From NCBI GenBank assembly GCA_036873755.1, contig JAVTVY010019468.1, positions 1-64,000 on the forward strand: a DNA stretch of 64,000 nt, given 5' to 3'. The notes below the pieces were generated by a model. That model was given only the letters and a program-made list of their open reading frames with translations, did no database searches and was not told where the DNA came from. The position numbers were made by a program, and so were the translations under genes. This document shows, one piece after another, positions 34,445 to 46,478 of the stretch (position 1 is the stretch's first letter; every line of letters begins with the position of its first letter). The stretch comes from Hanleya hanleyi (lineage: Eukaryota; Mollusca; Polyplacophora; Lepidopleurida; Hanleyidae).

Positions 34445-35231
34445 TATACGAAGTGAGGAGAACGGGCTTGTCGGAAATGAAGTGTCAGCACCACTTTCCC
34501 TCGTTCGAATGCGACCGGGTGTCCCGTGTCATCTCTTATATCCACCATGATCGTGTTGATATCCGTATGTCGTACGGGCAGGTAGAGTATATGGTTGAAA
34601 CTCTGGTTGACTTGATTGCCATACGTTTTGCTAATGGGGACCACCCGTAACAGAGGTGTGTTCACATCGCCCACAATATGACTGTCCACTGCGTCCGAGT
34701 ACACGTAGAGTCCGTACATGCCTACTTTCATATCCATCACAGCGTCACCGTTGTCGGTGGTGGGCCCCGGGTACACCCTGTAAGGCAGACCTAACATTTG
34801 CTGTAGTGTAGGACTGAGTTTCACAGCCACGTTAGGGCTCAGCAGGATACAGGCCTTGTCGTTGTGTGGGTTGACAGCCAAGATCACGTGATTCTTGAAG
34901 GGGTAGGCTATCAGGGTTTTGAACTATTCGTGGCCTCCCGTAGAGACTTGTACTCCAACAAGGAGAGGAGACCCCCTATGAACTTCTGGGGTGTATCGTA
35001 TTGGCCTTCGGGGAGAATCAGTTTGGTTACTTTGCCTTCGTAGGTGACGTCGTACCATACTTCTTGGGCTCGTACGTTGTACCATGAGTAAGGGTACTGA
35101 ATATCTACCAGTCCACATTCCCACCGACCCGGTAAATGTAACGGTTGTGGTAATTGAGTGACATACTTGGCCAACGTGTTGTCAGGAAACACATCGAGTG
35201 AACTATTACTGGGCAACGTCAGGTAAAACAT
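34444..35231 (-). pseudogene. Putative minor capsid (penton-like) protein, one frameshift
   Basis: The N-terminal frame (35231-34911, starting MFYLTLPSNSSLDVFPDN) and the C-terminal frame (about 34918-34444) together span the length of a family common in invertebrate Polintons, inferred to be the single-jelly-roll minor capsid protein. The break is a one-base shift at a short A-run (TCAAAAC) near 34917. Both halves remain free of other stops. The first frame shows GRWECGLVDIQYPYSWYNV, a string conserved in the element 2 copy (VDIQYPYTWYNV from 54622). The start is 33 bp from a minus-strand TATA box. This is the only lesion I see in element 1, so a recent mutation, a sequencing error or programmed shifting are all possible. 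Confidence 0.75.
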
Positions 35232-35263
35232 GACGACTGAGTTGTTCTGCCTTCTGCACCGGG

Positions 35264-35271
35264 TTTTTATA
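35264..35271 (-). promoter_or_regulatory. TATA box of the late gene cluster
   Basis: TATAAAAA on the minus strand, 33 bp upstream of the minor-capsid ATG. No comparable TATA box was found between the four following ORFs, which suggests one promoter for the whole cluster. The leader would be very short. Confidence 0.6.
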
Positions 35272-35330
35272 GGGGTGCCCCTTAGTAGGGTTCCCAGGCC
35301 TTGGGCGCCTTACCTCGGCGTTGTGATCGT

Positions 35331-35823
35331 ACACATGAGATCTCACACAGGGGAAAAACCATACGCCTGTGACGTATGTGGAAAAAGATTTACACAGTCG
35401 AATACTCTGAAAAATCATTCTGTCTTACATGGAGATACAGCGTTATTGTGTCCTCATTGTGGGAAAACTTTCAAACAAAGAACCTGTCTGGACCAACATG
35501 TAAAAGGGTTACACGGAGGTAAACCACAAACCTGTAACACTTGTGGTAAAGTGTTCAAGGAGATAAGCTATCTGAGAAAACATCAACTGAGACACGAAAA
35601 GCCACACTCATGTTCAGTGTGTGGTAAAATGTACAGTAAGCGATATCTAATGACAAATCATATGAGAAAGCAGCACCCAACAGTAAATCCGTGCAAAGAA
35701 ATCCAGACCTGTATAGGTCCACATTCAGAGTCTACTTCCATTCCTGGTACTGACTGGGAATCCAGTGTTGTAATTTTGGTAGATGAACTTAAACAAGTCG
35801 AGGAATCTGTGGAAGATGCTTAA
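35331..35823 (+). CDS. C2H2 zinc-finger protein, 3' exon, joined to Polinton
   Basis: The frame encodes the last half of a finger (HMRSHTGEKP, the paired histidines and linker) followed by four complete C2H2 fingers: CDVCGKRF, CPHCGKTF, CNTCGKVF, CSVCGKMY, each with its His pair. It ends in an acidic tail (LVDELKQVEESVEDA) and a stop at 35821. Linkers TGEKPY and GGKP are typical of sequence-specific DNA-binding regulators. The cysteine half of the first finger is missing, and its place is taken by Polinton sequence that matches element 2 up to GTGATCGT at 35330. The reading frame happens to stay open back to 35230 through the Polinton promoter. The remainder of the gene must lie elsewhere or be lost. 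Confidence 0.85.
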
Positions 35824-38800
35824 CCTATGTTATGTGACATGTACATGTATGGAGTCCTTTTTGTCTCACCAGCTCTGTATCAACTGATCTCAGGCCTACC
35901 TCCATCTGTGCTGGTAGTTTTCGCGGTTCCACATAGTGATAACAGTGCCGTGAACAGGAATGATATTGTAGTTTTAACATCAATGGTTTACACAGTATGA
36001 AAGATAATGATCCGAACTTTCCAGCAACTACGATTTCACGACAGTATGTGTCTAAAGCGGAAATTCAATGTTCCTGTATTTCTTATCGTGGTGTTTTCCC
36101 AGTACAGTACAAAACTGGTTCCCCTAAATTCTGTTCAAGCTTTATGAGCATGGAACATCATGTTGTCTTGCTCATTGAAAACTGTTGGCCGCTCCACTAT
36201 TGCAGGAAACTAGCCTATCTTTTATGTATACTGTGCTTTTTTTTAAATTTGGTGCTAATGCTGTTATGAATTTGGTCTTTGGATCATGGATGTGGAAATT
36301 CTTTTTTGGACGATCGCTGAATATTGAATGGCGGACTAGACACTGATACTGAAAACAGCGAAAGATGTTTAATATCAATACACCTTGATAAATATTGTCC
36401 TCCCACTAATATGTAGACTGGTTAAGACGTACGATAAGCAATAACTGGGTAGACGCAATTGTACCTTATTCTGTGTAATAATACTCTTTAATAATCACAA
36501 TGATTCACTAAATACGACACTCACCCTGGGGAATACAAAATAATAAATACCTTGATTGTGGTGTAGCACTAATGTGTAAGCAGATTGAGGAGTCCGTCTA
36601 CTAGTACACACACAGCAGATAATCATGATTTTGCGCACTGCTTGTGAAGATAGAGCCATGGAAGATGCAGTAAGTACGTTAAGAAGGTATCCAGGTAGTA
36701 CGTAGCTAAAATTCTGATAAAATTGCATATAAGCAACTCCAATATACATTATCATGCATTCTGGTAGGTTATTGTTAAACTGCTACACTGGCGTTGGCCC
36801 AATGTTCACATTGACATACACGTAGAGGTTTTACTAAACTCAAGATGAATGAAACTACGAATGCATATTTGAATATTGATTTGCTTTGTTCTTCTCATCG
36901 AGACGGCAACTGAACTTGGACAACATTCACATTTGGCACGACCCAGAAAGCTGTTGGCAGAGGCTCAACTTTGTTTCCAAGTTTTGGCTAAAAAATGTTC
37001 TACGCCAATTAATTTGAATAACAACGTCGGTAACCCGAAAATTCATGACTAGATCTACGGGTTAACGGCGCTCTTCCAATTAACTGGCATTTCGAATCTA
37101 AAATAACCAAGTTGGAACAAAATGGAACCTCTTTCAATATCTGTCTGTTTTTTGTATTTGTCTTTCAAACACTCTTGTTAAGATTATTTTGTATTCCTAC
37201 ACAGGAATGTGTGTTTGTCATTGAAGTATTGAAACAAGTCATTATAAAACATCATTCATTCCCTCTTCTGTGGCCGTGTTCAGTTATAGTCATAGGCCTA
37301 CTGTAGGCCGTCAGCTCAGCTATAAAACCAGCAATCTGAATAAAATCAGATCTGTAGACCGGCAATGCCGGGACTAATACTGGTCTCAGTACCACTTAGT
37401 TACTTTCAGGAACCATTCAATATTAGGGCCTTCCTGAACTGTATCGAATGTTGCGAACTGCACCGTACTAATAATATAAGTTGTATCAATCGAATAAAAG
37501 CTTCGGCTGTTCTTCGAGGGCTTAATAAGGACCCCGTGATTGGTCAGTTTCGAAAGAAAGTTTGTATTCGGAGATTTATTCTGTATCTCTGGATACAGAG
37601 ACCCTATTGATGTTCCCATGTATAAATTAGGAACAGGACATGCAGATTGGGAGCAAATTTTAGATCTTGTTTTCATAAGATAGATTCGTGGAGATGCAGG
37701 TATGTCCAAGCTGCAGTCTACTACTCCGCCAGGAGTATACATGTACGACGGGACACGTCCAAGATCGACGAGAGTTTAAAAAATAGCCCTTTAGTTATCA
37801 TTGTTGGTGGGTGCAGGCATATAATTTCGACAAAATACAAATGGCAACCTAATATTTTCCTCTTCAGAACACCCACCTCGCTGGTGCATGTGTGAAAATC
37901 GGGCGGTTGTTCTCTCCCAGTACTCCACCATCCAAACTGGCTGTCACCATATGAGTGAAATAAACTTGAGTGTGACATTGAACCAAATCCCCCTCCCCCC
38001 TTCAGACCGCTCGTTTGATCCGGTTTCCCCTTGAGTATCATTGGGGCCAGTGTGACGATTATAGAGATGTCCGTTGGCTAGTGTCCGGCTCCTAATGTAC
38101 CTTCTAATTCATCCACATTTCTCTACATTTGCAACTAAAGACGGACAATCAGCCATACAGAAATTTGCAGTATCTATGCTATATATCTATTTTTCAGATA
38201 GAACAGGTGGGAGTTAATTTTATAGGCTTAACGACAGGCGAAAATTCCGACTCAAAATTAGCATTTTCATGTTATTTTTTGGTAACAGATCAAAACTGAC
38301 AAATAGTTTAGACTTATGAGATATATTTCATGTCCATCATCACGAGAAGGGAATGGTTTCAACAAGAGAGGCTTGAGGTCCGGCAAAAAAAAAAGAACAG
38401 AAAAAAGGGAGAAAAAAAGGAAAGAAAGAAAGAAAGAATGAAACAGAAAGCAAACATAGCAGAGAAGTAAACGTTTAGCTTGTCACATATCTTTATCAAT
38501 TGTTGCATATTACAGGGGAAGTAAAATTATCATCCACAATGGTTACCAGAAGGGCTAGACTAATTGCAATCGGTCAGAGAACAACGCAACAGTTTGGCGA
38601 TGTCGGACTCAAAGGCCCCGTGTGATTTTCTCCGAGAAACGAATAATGTGCTCCAATTCAATCACATATCGCTCATTTGGACGAAAAAGGCCAACACGTT
38701 GGCTGAAAAGATTTTTTCAGAACTTTTTCATCATAAACTTTATTTTTATTGAGATCCCAGTCATTTGTTCAGTATTTATTTGTTCACAAACGAGAGATAC

Positions 38801-39307
38801 GAACTCTCGAATAATTTTCACGGAGAAACCCTAGAAATACAGGTAAAAAATCTAACCCAGACACAGTCACTATTTAACTGGTGTAAATATGATGAATATG
38901 GATAATGTTCGCTACTATTCCGAGAAAGAACCACTAAGCTTACATTTTTGATAAGTTTGGCAACTTCAGAACGAACACCAGAACTCATGCGGTCAACCAC
39001 GCATCAATTCACCGTCCCTACTATCTAGGCAAAATAGTATTGTCTAAGAAATAACTTGAATTATAGTGTAAACCCCGGATTGAATGATCATTTCACCTTG
39101 TATATCGCTGTAGTGGTCGCCACTGTTATAGGACATTTTCGCAAAAAAACAAATTTCAACTTTTACAATCTTTTAGCGCTCAAATGCTCCCAGTGAGCGC
39201 CAATTTACCATCAATTTTCAAAAAAAAATCTACGCTGTGAGGGGGGATACCCCCCTCTCAGACTCTCCCCCTAAGCCCCCCCAAACTTCACAACTTGTCT
39301 ACGCCCT
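35824..39307. other. Gene-free host DNA
   Basis: Probably the 3' UTR of the zinc-finger exon at first, then intergenic. A purine-rich A/G run lies at about 38385-38450 ('gaaagaaagaaagaaag'). G-rich and C-rich blocks facing each other near 39240-39285 ('gaggggggatacccccctc') form a hairpin. No gene, RNA or terminal repeat recognised. Confidence 0.5.
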
Positions 39308-39435
39308 TGCTAACTAATGATGAATGGTATATCCCTAACTAGTGATGACTGGTATATTCCTAACTGGTGATGACTGGTGTATTCCTAAATGATGATGACT
39401 AACATATTCCTAACTAGTGATGCCTGACATATTTC
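39308..39435 (+). repeat. ~29-bp minisatellite, about five units
   Basis: Units read 'ctaactagtgatgactggtatattc' with small changes ('taactaatgatgaatggtatatccc', 'taactggtgatgactggtgtattcc', 'taaatgatgatgactaacatattcc'). Confidence 0.8.
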
Positions 39436-42400
39436 GTTTTTCAAAATTGCCAGGCTGAGTAAGCATAATGACCCTTTCTGTAAGTAGCAGAGTACAATAA
39501 AACATATTGACCGATGATTTATGCCACGTCTCACCAGATAAAAATAGTTCACCCTATCTGAATATTGGGAGAGACCTGACGATCGTTATTGCGTTAACGT
39601 TTAGAATGCCTGATTTAGTTTACCTGAACAGAAGTGCTATCTTTGAGGCTCATTGGAATTCCATAGAGCAACCCTCTCTTGTCACTTGTTTCAAGCGTCT
39701 TAGCCCATGTCTGGAAATAAGTACATTCAGCATTGAGACAAGATAATATAACTCTATCTTCAGAGAAACCGAAGGAACAAACTGTCTATACGGAAGTCGT
39801 TTGGCAATCGTATTTGATAGCTTTCCGTTCACGAGCATAATACAATGCAAAAATTATAGTGTTACTGGTGTTACTTTCAACAATGATGACACCAAGTTTC
39901 GCAAGAGTTATATACAGAACAGACCTGCGCACCGAAGGCGTAAAAGTGAGGCTGTGGAGGTTTGTGGTTCGGCGGGTGAATTTTGACATTGGACGTTGGG
40001 GTTATCGTTTGGCCCTGGAGTGTATTCGGCGTCAATAAGTGCATTGGGTCACGTCGCGTGTAGCGGAAGTGACGCCATCAGTAGTATAGAAATCGTATGT
40101 GAAGAACAGAATTCGTTGGGAGTTTACATCCACAGCATAATTTTTTGGTGAAGTTGAACGCCTGTTGACGCCTCTCCATCAACAGAGAGAAAGAGAAGCT
40201 TTTCGTCTTCGAAGTATTAATTGAGTGATTGATTAAGTATGATTAAACGTTGCTTTCAATAATATTTCAGTCATATCACGACGTTTGGGTCCTATTCCTT
40301 TCGACATCCGGAAACTCCACTGGTAAGGTCCTATTCTTTTTTACACCTGGGTCGATTTTTAAATGATATTGCTTTTTACAAATGCGTTGATTCAATCCTG
40401 CATTGCGCTTTATTATTAGTAGCCCTACATGGTTTACATCGCGCGTCGATTATATACACGATATATAACCGTTAGTGAATTTTAATGTGTTAGATACAGT
40501 CTTGAAGGCAGAGATGTGTGATGAAATGTTTTGGCGATTAATCATCCTTCCCACCCAACTTAGCTATGCCTATATCCGATCTACCTGTGGATTCACGTAC
40601 CTTACCTTACCCAAGAGTATTTGCCTTACACGTGGGTACAAGTGGTGTACCTTACCCAAGGGAAACAGCGGTAAACCCCTGGGTAAACCTGCCTTTCCAG
40701 TGGGTATACCCATCTTATGCATTGGTCACGCATGAGTATAGGCAGTCTACTCGTGGATTTAAACCACATTTCCCTGGTTCCTGAACCCCAGTCTAAACTA
40801 GTCTGAGGCATACGGTCCATTCTTACAATTACAAGTGTCTGGTCCGTCATTCATTATTTAGCCGTCGTCCATAGAAGAATCTCCGCGTCTATAACGCGTC
40901 CATCATCTCCGCGTCTATAACGCGTCCATCATCTCCGTGTCCATATCCTCATGATGGTGACTCTCCGTTAGACCTTGGGCTTTCAGCTTGTGCTGGGGGC
41001 ATCGAGAGCCGCCGCCGCCGAAACACCGCAAACACCGGCGCAGCCGCCAGCGCAAGCGCCACCCCTCAGACATGTGTTGGGTTCAGGTATGTGATAGTTT
41101 TGAGGGTGTACCGCCTGCACGAGGTCCCTTTGTAAGGGGTTGAGCTGTATGAATGAGTCATACTTTATGATATATGATAGGTCCGTACAACGTTCGTCCA
41201 TTAAATTTTCAATCTTTCAATCTGTCTCTTCGCAATGAAAAAAAAAGTTCCATGGACAAGCGATCTATATGAGTCTAAATATATTTGAAACATCTGATTA
41301 GGACAACATCTGGGACCAGTAGTGATACTGATATGATGAGGCCAGGGCGACTATGATGGGACAGTGTTGGGAATGTGACTTTAAAGTGTTGCATTGAACA
41401 GGTATAATATTGTATTAACACTTGTAATTTAAAGTTCTGTGATACAGAGATTCGACACCTGTCTTATTTAAAACTCACCTCAGCTTCAACAATCGGCTCC
41501 ATTATGCAGTTTAACCTCTGATTCACATCTAGTGCCTGTTATAAAGGTGAAATTTTCTCTCAGTTCTTAAAAGCTTCATTTTAAACTGGGCAACTCAATA
41601 CAAGCTTATATTCCAGTTGTCAGTAGATAGTACAAAGAGAGTTCTAGGCCAAGCGCTGCCCGACTGAGTATGCCCTCAGATTATGCCTCCAGGACGATGG
41701 CACCCTTACTTAATTTCATATATAATTATAAGTATTTACCTCCATCAGAAGTTCTGGAACAGGTAGCACCCTTACCGAGAGAAGACGGGTAAACATCATT
41801 ATCTAACACTACGCAAATAGGCAAAGTCTTTCATTGTAAACCTAAAGCCACCAAGAGAAGCTTTCCTGTGGGGTCACCTTATTCCGCCTTTTACATATCT
41901 CTCCAATTGAATTTTTTTCGAAATTCCTTTTACTAATTTTTTTACACCTAATTTTCTAAAAAAAAACTTTCACCTTTTGATATCCCCAAGAAAGGCGCAA
42001 AGTTTAGTTGCCATGATGACGCCATAGCAGCGTCATGAGATGAATTAGATTTTGGAAAAATGTCCATATCTACGAAAAGTGAGGCTGTGAGAAGAATGAA
42101 ACTTATACCACTGGATAGAGAGTAGTGGGAAATGGGTTTAAAATGCTAGAGACAAAAGGAACAAAGGCGGAGTTACAATATTAATCGTTTTATCAGCGAT
42201 TGTCAGCGCTGCACATTTGATGTACAGTGATCTGCGCGTAAAAAAATAATATTAACGCGAAGACGGAAGTCCTCCTTCTCCCTTTCATTTAGAGATTGGG
42301 AGAACCAAAGCGTTCATATACTGGTCATATTGTTGACGATAGGCGGACGGATCTAAATGCTTTCCAGACGCAGTTGTATGCTTTTTTCTCCTATCTCCTC

Positions 42401-43483
42401 CTGATCTACTCTTTCCTCTTCCTCCTCCTCCCCAAACGATCTACTCCAGCATAGTCTCTCCTCCTCCTCCTCCACAATCCATCTACGCCAGCATATTCTG
42501 TCCTCTGACGCTACAATATTATCATGTGCTGTAACAAGGACTTTACAATAACATAACCCGTAACGCCGCCGCCCCCAAGGAGGACAGATGAGGGGGAGGC
42601 GGTGGAAGAGGAGGAGGGACGGGAATTGGAGTATAGAGGAGGAGAAAGGAGAGGCCGAGGGCGTTAGGGGTTAAGACTCTTGACGACAATTAACGACAAT
42701 TGACGCAATAACGTTATGTTCAAACCAAAGCCTTTTAATGTCATTGCGATATATACCAAAGTGCATTTCGGTGTGCTGGACCTATACATTTCAGGCAAAA
42801 GTTCTTGCTTAAAACGTCATATCGATTGAAAGAGAGTTGAGCAATATAATATGTTGGTTCAAGTCAAATGATCCATACAATCAATCGTGAAAGGTCACAG
42901 AAAATCCGTTAAGAAAAAGCAACTGCTTATAGGTATGCCCCGATCATGGCTGGGAAAACTTTAGCATTCAGATCATAGATATCGTCTTCTCATCTACCAA
43001 GAATTTTCCCTTTGGATCTGAGGGAGTATTCCGAGAGCGGGAACTATTTTGTATGCTACAACTTGGGTCATTGTTTCCGTATGATTTAAGTGATAATTTC
43101 AAAGGGTTTGGAAATGAACTGCCATTCAAATAATCCAATATTGCCCAGCTATTAACCCAACCAATGGAGGTATCGCAGACTGTTGGAGAAAGTTAAAAAA
43201 GGTGCGTTAATTCACGATCATAATTATTTAGTGGGTTTAATTAACACATCCAACAGTATACATAGCTTGCGTACAGTCTTGTATGCGTTACCTCTGAGAG
43301 CTTTAAATCTAATAGCCTGAGATAAAAAACGCTCTGTGTCTTCAGAAAATATAATAGTAACGACAATCACTAAACTTTCTATAGCGTATAAAGTTATAGC
43401 GATTGTGTCGTCCGATGAACGTAATCGAAACAACCCAAGACCGGATTTTCTCGAAATTCAACTACTAGAATAAAGGACTGGAC
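39436..43483. other. Gene-free host DNA with small repeats
   Basis: The inverted SINE is at 40215-40350. A short tandem repeat 'atctccgcgtctataacgcg' lies at about 40878-40945. A GC-rich patch at 40995-41065 (CCGCCGCCG) and pyrimidine-rich then purine-rich blocks at 42385-42480 and 42570-42660 (CTCCTCCTCC facing GAGGAGGAGG) are notable but not coding. No gene recognised. Confidence 0.5.
40215..40350 (-). mobile_element. SINE-like element, inverted copy
   Basis: Read on the minus strand it contains 'aataggacccaaacgtcgtg' and 'atatgactgaaatatt', matching the tail of the copy at 19880-20110. It ends in an AT-rich stretch. Confidence 0.65.
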
Positions 43484-44900
43484 ATGATTAATTTACCAGA
43501 CCCGAATTATCGCGATGTGCTCAACACTGTACCAAATTATTTTAAGTTCAGAGAACTTCCTTGCATTTCATATAAGTATATTAAATCTACAGCCGCTAAA
43601 ATATCCAATTACTCTAATGCTGTCAATGAGTTTGACAGGAACTTATACACGTCAGGAGGCTATAGCTGTGATTGTGAATCGTCGACCTTTGTCTATACAC
43701 CATACCAATATATTGTGACTGATAACCTTGATACAGTGAATGATGAAGACCTAAAAATTACTCACCTGGAGATAGGGAGCCAAGACCATCCCTTTTTGGC
43801 CAGTAATATATTTCAGTGAGACCTGCATATGGCGTATACATATTTCGTCTAGTAGCATTTGCTAGATTCTGTGTGAAATGCATGCTGATAGCAAAATACA
43901 AGCGTAACGTACAAGAGCTATGGCGTTACGTTCCCTAAATTGTGTCTAATTCCGCCCAATTCGGTGATACGGGCCGCATGAACTCATGTATGGCAAGATC
44001 CTCATGGTGTTTATATGAACACCCACAATCGAATCCTATCGAATCAATCATATCTAGCAAACTTTCCAGGATGGTGTGAACAAACCCTATGACTATCTCG
44101 TGCATGTTTGGTCATTGAATAACACGAGCCAGCAACTACTCTCGCCAAATCTTCTTGATGCGATAACTCCAGGAGTTACAAATCAGCAGTTGTCCACCCC
44201 CACTCTCCCGTGCCCCAAGTAGTTCCATCGCGAAACCCAGCATTGTGCTACCCTCTCTCGTATGAGGAACCTAGAAGATTCAGCATGATGCACAAACGGG
44301 AGATGGATTTTATAAGAACATTCGTCCACCGTGATTTGAAGTTGACGCGAGTGAACATGGGTCGGACTGCCGTAAAAGGAAATGCGCTTCAGATAATGAG
44401 AGTTACTTCGAAGAAAATGTGTTTTCTGTGGAAATGGGTCAGTCCCCCTAATATTGATTACAATCAAATGTAATAGAAGGTCAGAGCTGTTGGACAAGCC
44501 CATAGCGGAGGAATATCACAAAGATATCGAAGAGAGAAAACTCTGGTATCTGGAACTAGGTTACGGTGAAAATAAATCGCCTGAAATGGTTAACGAACGC
44601 CATATTCCGGTGATGGAAAAGACACTGCGTCAAATGTATTACGATCATGTGATGAAAAGGTACAGGCTGTCAAAAGATAACATTCATCAGAAAATTGTGA
44701 AAACGAGGCGTCTCCGAACTCTACTACAATATCGACTACGAGGAATCTTTCAGACAGGCTGTTAAGATGCGGAAATGTTCATTCTGTAAGTTAACTATCT
44801 GTGACAATACATGCCCAACTGTAGTAAACGGTGAAGTAGAGGATTCAGAGACGAACAATGAGAGATGGACCCAGTTGATAGTCGAGATTGCGTATTAGTA
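43484..44900 (+). other. Unclassified ORF cluster, possibly a decayed retroelement
   Basis: Three plus-strand frames stand out from the surrounding AT-rich DNA: 43484-43819 (111 residues), 44210-44473 and 44454-44765, the last two overlapping in different frames as if separated by a frameshift. The first contains a Cys-rich string GGYSCDCESSTFVYTP followed by YIVTDNLDTV. A C-C-S-F-Y-P to (I/V)-V-T-x-(N/D)-L pattern occurs in reverse-transcriptase-bearing elements of invertebrates; I offer this only as a lead. After 44766 a short Cys-rich frame starts MRKCSFCKLTICDNTCP. No catalytic motif was found. Confidence 0.3.
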
Positions 44901-46198
44901 TTCACTGTCGAATTATCATATCTCAATTAATGAATTACACGTAGATCACTACTTGCACCCCAACTATACAGCGTCGACACTCGCTAATAAAAGGATTAAT
45001 TTTGTTTCGTTTATGCCCTCGACATTCTAAATTCCTCCATTACGATCTATCCAATGGTGCAAGATTCACTCTTTTACCCCTTCCTTTTCGGTGAAATGGA
45101 GACTGTTCCAAAATCTGTATGATTCACATTATGATGTCTATATGAAGCCATCACCTCTATGACTTCTCTCGTTCAACATATGTGAAATTTTTTCTCAAAC
45201 CCATGTTATTCACCTTATGAGGTCACTATGACGACATCATGGCGACTAGACGATGCCCCTTTATCCGGGATACAGCCCCTCTCTTTCTATAGATATGGAG
45301 ACATTTTAAATTAAAATAATAATAAAAAATACTAATAATTTGTCAAAAATTACATGATTACAGGATGTAGGTGTACAGTTACTGATCTAGTAATTCAATG
45401 AATTTTTCAGAAGAAACAACTCCATTGACGTTTTTTTCCCCTTAGTAAGGGTTCCACATGTTCTAGAACCATTGGTCGAGATTTATACTTATTGAATAGG
45501 GTGTCATTGTCCTGGAAGCGCAGCCTGGGGTAGCCTGGGGATATTGATGGTACTTTTACCTGTAGCCATTGATGGTACTGTACACTTATGAAGTAAGGGT
45601 ACCCCTGGACCAGAACTCTCCGTTATCTATCTACTGCTGTCTCAACATTCCTTCAGCGCTAATCTGATGGATAGCTTCAGCGGATAACTTTCTGGTCAAG
45701 TATTGAGTATCTTTCTTCATAAAAAACGATGTTGAAATTTCACCATTTTACGCTTTAGGCCAGTCATATTTGTCTCCCTTGGGCCCGTTTTGGAAATTGC
45801 ATTTTCACAAACAAATGTTCCATCAACTCGCCACATCACAAAAACGACTCTGCACATCTCACTGGTCGTGTGCATATTTGGAATACTATCCATCCAGCCT
45901 GTCAAAGCTGTTGAAAAGGTTCATATAACAGTCACTCAGAATTGCCCTACATGTATATGTAAATGTTTCATCCAACCATCCAACCATTTTAAATATTGAA
46001 GCCGGACCAAAATTTAAGGGAACCTTTCACTCTCACTCACAAGATATTCTCAAATATTAATCGCGGGCAAATGTACTGATTCTAATGGCGCAGTCAATAA
46101 TTGTGCTCATGATAGAATTACACCAAGTATAATATGTTCTCTCAATAGGTTTACAAATGTACAATTCGCAGTTGAAATTATTGTTATGTTCACATTAC
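44901..46198. other. Gene-free stretch; intron of FAAH-like gene if that gene continues
   Basis: I searched the minus strand here for downstream FAAH exons (amidase GGSSGGE motif) and saw none. A small 'agcctgggg' repeat lies at about 45524-45541. The frames at 45717-45999 on opposite strands show no domain. Confidence 0.4.
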
Positions 46199-46312
46199 CT
46201 TCTTCTGGAAAGCATGCAAAACGTCAACAGGACTCAGACTTCCATCTTCCAGTTTCTGCTTCAGCTCAGTGAAGGGGAGTTCAGTTATTCCATCCTCCCA
46301 AGGCGATTGTCT
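46199..46312 (-). CDS. FAAH: FAAH-like gene, second visible exon
   Basis: A 114-nt exon with acceptor 'ttgcag' (ending 46313) and donor GT at 46198-46197, phase 0 on both sides. It encodes RQSPWEDGITELPFTELKQK then LEDGSLSPVDVLHAFQKK. The pattern LP-x3-L-x2-KL-x3-LSP-x2-V matches fatty-acid amide hydrolase 1 just after its membrane anchor (the 'LPLxxLxxKLxxxxLxPEAVL' region that opens the amidase fold). No catalytic exon is in the window, so this is either the 5' part of a gene with long introns or a fragment. Confidence 0.7.
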
Positions 46313-46478
46313 CTGCAACAAAGATCCCAAAAAAATCACAGGAAATGTTAACTGGTGTTAACAATGATACACTCATCACTTATGTTGTTGTTTCCTTTTC
46401 GGGTATTGTAAATACATTTGGAAATAGTTACGGTATATATGTGCAAAAGAGCATAGACATATACTAAACTGAAATCTG

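Larger units (their letters stand above)
27450..35330. mobile_element. Polinton/Maverick-type element 1 (right-truncated)
   Basis: About 7.9 kb encoding DNA polymerase B, an adenain-like protease, major and minor capsid proteins and a basic pX-like protein, the hallmark set of Polintons/adintoviruses. The left end is proposed at 27450 because AGTAGTAGGTAAAGGG and the next bases match the terminus of element 2 (48909) at 17 of 22 positions without gaps, including the AG start typical of Polintons. No inverted partner was found to the right. Similarity to element 2 stops at 35330, where a zinc-finger exon begins. Integrase and packaging ATPase are absent from this copy. Base composition and intact long ORFs contrast with the AT-rich host DNA. 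It may be a recombined or truncated copy, or a helper-dependent one. Confidence 0.85.

Noticed and set aside
34910..34920. Programmed ribosomal frameshift in the element 1 minor-capsid gene
   Set aside because: The site is not a canonical X-XXY-YYZ heptamer and I see no obvious downstream pseudoknot; kept only as a possibility in the findings.
42385..42660. Inverted repeat of a transposon from facing CTCC and GAGG blocks
   Set aside because: Pairing is due to low-complexity pyrimidine and purine runs; no defined ends or target duplication were found.
45717..45905. Third exon of the FAAH-like gene
   Set aside because: The minus-strand frame begins near a plausible splice context, but the peptide does not match FAAH after the second exon.
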